Assembly: GCA_030374765.1 (NCBI GenBank)
Contig: JARGXX010000095.1
Coordinates: forward strand, 248,001 to 312,000
DNA: 64,000 bases
Direction: 5' to 3'
Origin: Agarophyton chilense
Lineage: Eukaryota > Rhodophyta > Florideophyceae > Gracilariales > Gracilariaceae
Made by a program: the position numbers and the translations under genes. Positions within the stretch are counted from its first letter, which is position 1, and each line of letters opens with the position of its first letter. Under the pieces are notes generated by a model. That model saw only the letters and a program-made list of their open reading frames with translations, did no database searches and had not been told where the DNA came from. This document shows, in pieces, positions 63,352-64,000 of the stretch.

Positions 63352-64000
63352 ACCTGTCGGTTTAGGAGCAATGGAATCAGGAATACCCGGGTTATTGACT
63401 ACCCACGGAGAAAAACCCGCGGAAATGCTAGGAGCCATCAACCTCAGAGGTAGCGAAGGAGCGGTAGCCCCACCACTGGGGAGAGGAGTCGAAACCAAAA
63501 GAGGATGAACGAACGGACCCGCCGGAGCAGATTACGAAACCGCAGGGTTCAATTTTGCACCTAGAAGGGGATCCGTCAAAAGATCAGATGGCGCAGCAGC
63601 AGAAACGCCTGCCAGATTGGCAACCTGACGGGGGCCCAGCTGGTACATGTCTAACTGGAACTGATTCCGGAACTCACAAAGTTGGTTCAGCGCCTTCATG
63701 TATTGCGCATGGCGCGGCAGCAAACCTTCAAGGAGCGTTTATGCAGCAACCACGGAGGTAGGGCCAGCCCTCTGAAAGTTGGTGACGCAAGACTGGCGAA
63801 TTCGAGCCAGCAAACCGACCACGGCCGGAGAATCCATCATAGGTTGAGGCGGAGGACGAGCAATACCCGCCAACAGAGGTCGAACCGGACTAGCAACCCG
63901 CGAGGAGCTCGGTTGAGTAGGAGTCACACCCGTAGGAATAGGCGACTTACGACCTTGAGGTAAGGGCTCGGACGGGAAGGGACCAGCATAACGACCAACT
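63352..64000 (-). pseudogene. possible antisense frame of G3
   Basis: One minus-strand frame is open over this stretch except for stops at 63739 and 63532: Pro/Ala-rich, with PAVVGLLARIRQSCVTNFQR and ALNQLCEFRNQFQLDMYQLG segments. It lies downstream of the chromodomain on the strand opposite pol, the position of the G1 and G2 antisense frames, but I see no sequence similarity to them. Could also be chance or an unrelated gene running in from the right. Confidence 0.3.

Larger units (their letters stand above)
61855..64000 (+). mobile_element. Ty3/gypsy chromovirus G3, 3' part only
   Basis: Begins abruptly inside the integrase core at the G2 LTR edge and continues past the window end. Contains integrase (to 62883), a chromodomain in another frame (about 63003-63182), and downstream a region more open on the minus than the plus strand. 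Its proteins differ from those of G1 and G2, so it is another family. The LTR is not reached. Confidence 0.8.

Noticed and set aside
1..64000. CRISPR arrays, rRNA, tRNA genes, operons
   Set aside because: No regularly spaced identical repeats with spacers, no rRNA-like tracts, and GTTCGA-type T-loops seen (for example 50950, 32790) lie in LTR or coding sequence without a cloverleaf.

Overview
This is nuclear DNA of a eukaryote. It carries GT-AG introns, proteins of purely eukaryotic families (RANBP9-type SPRY/LisH/CTLH protein, BCD1 snoRNP factor, BRCT-containing DNA polymerase X) and several classes of retrotransposon and Tc1-type transposon. Genes are intron-poor (three small introns of 69-105 nt recognised), packed head-to-head or tail-to-tail, and gathered in islands between blocks of LTR elements. 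That layout fits a florideophyte red alga such as Chondrus. The taxon is inferred, not shown by a marker gene.

Layout. 1-10.9 kb is a gene island: an SR-rich protein running off the left edge, a four-helix membrane protein with a UBA domain, an ICMT-like methyltransferase with a plastid-type leader, a small two-helix membrane protein, and a two-exon secreted protein. 10.9-13.9 kb holds no gene I recognise. 13.9-28.2 kb is a transposon block: a decayed Ty3/gypsy RT fragment, a Tc1-like element (M1) cut by a Ty3/gypsy chromovirus (G1, 16026-27007, old and broken), then a decayed Ty1/copia gag. 29.0-46.0 kb is the main gene island: a kinase-fold (APH/choline kinase-like) gene, DNA polymerase X with three exons, oligopeptidase B, a RANBP9-like CTLH protein, a double-ACT protein, an adenosine deaminase-like protein, a cyclic-nucleotide-binding-like protein with a carrier-like C-terminus, dihydroneopterin aldolase and BCD1. 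46.0-48.8 kb is apparently non-coding. 48.8-64.0 kb is a second transposon block: a second Tc1-like copy (M2), a younger chromovirus (G2, 50438-61854, minus strand, LTRs about 97% identical by eye), and the integrase end of a third Ty3/gypsy element (G3).

Most unusual feature. G1 and G2 each carry a long reading frame on the strand opposite gag-pol, between the chromodomain and the 3' LTR. In G2 it is an intact 597-codon ORF starting 47 nt from the LTR edge. G1 has an amino-acid-level homologue, now broken, starting 36 nt from its LTR. It lies outside gag-pol and matches no family I know. The same elements share a primer binding site that reads as the complement of a tRNA-Arg(UCU) anticodon loop and downstream region rather than a tRNA 3' end, and G2 has a textbook -1 slippery heptamer just before the gag stop.

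The host genes do not form a pathway. They are housekeeping functions in shared divergent promoters: oligopeptidase B/RANBP9-like, ACT/adenosine deaminase-like, CNBD-like/dihydroneopterin aldolase.
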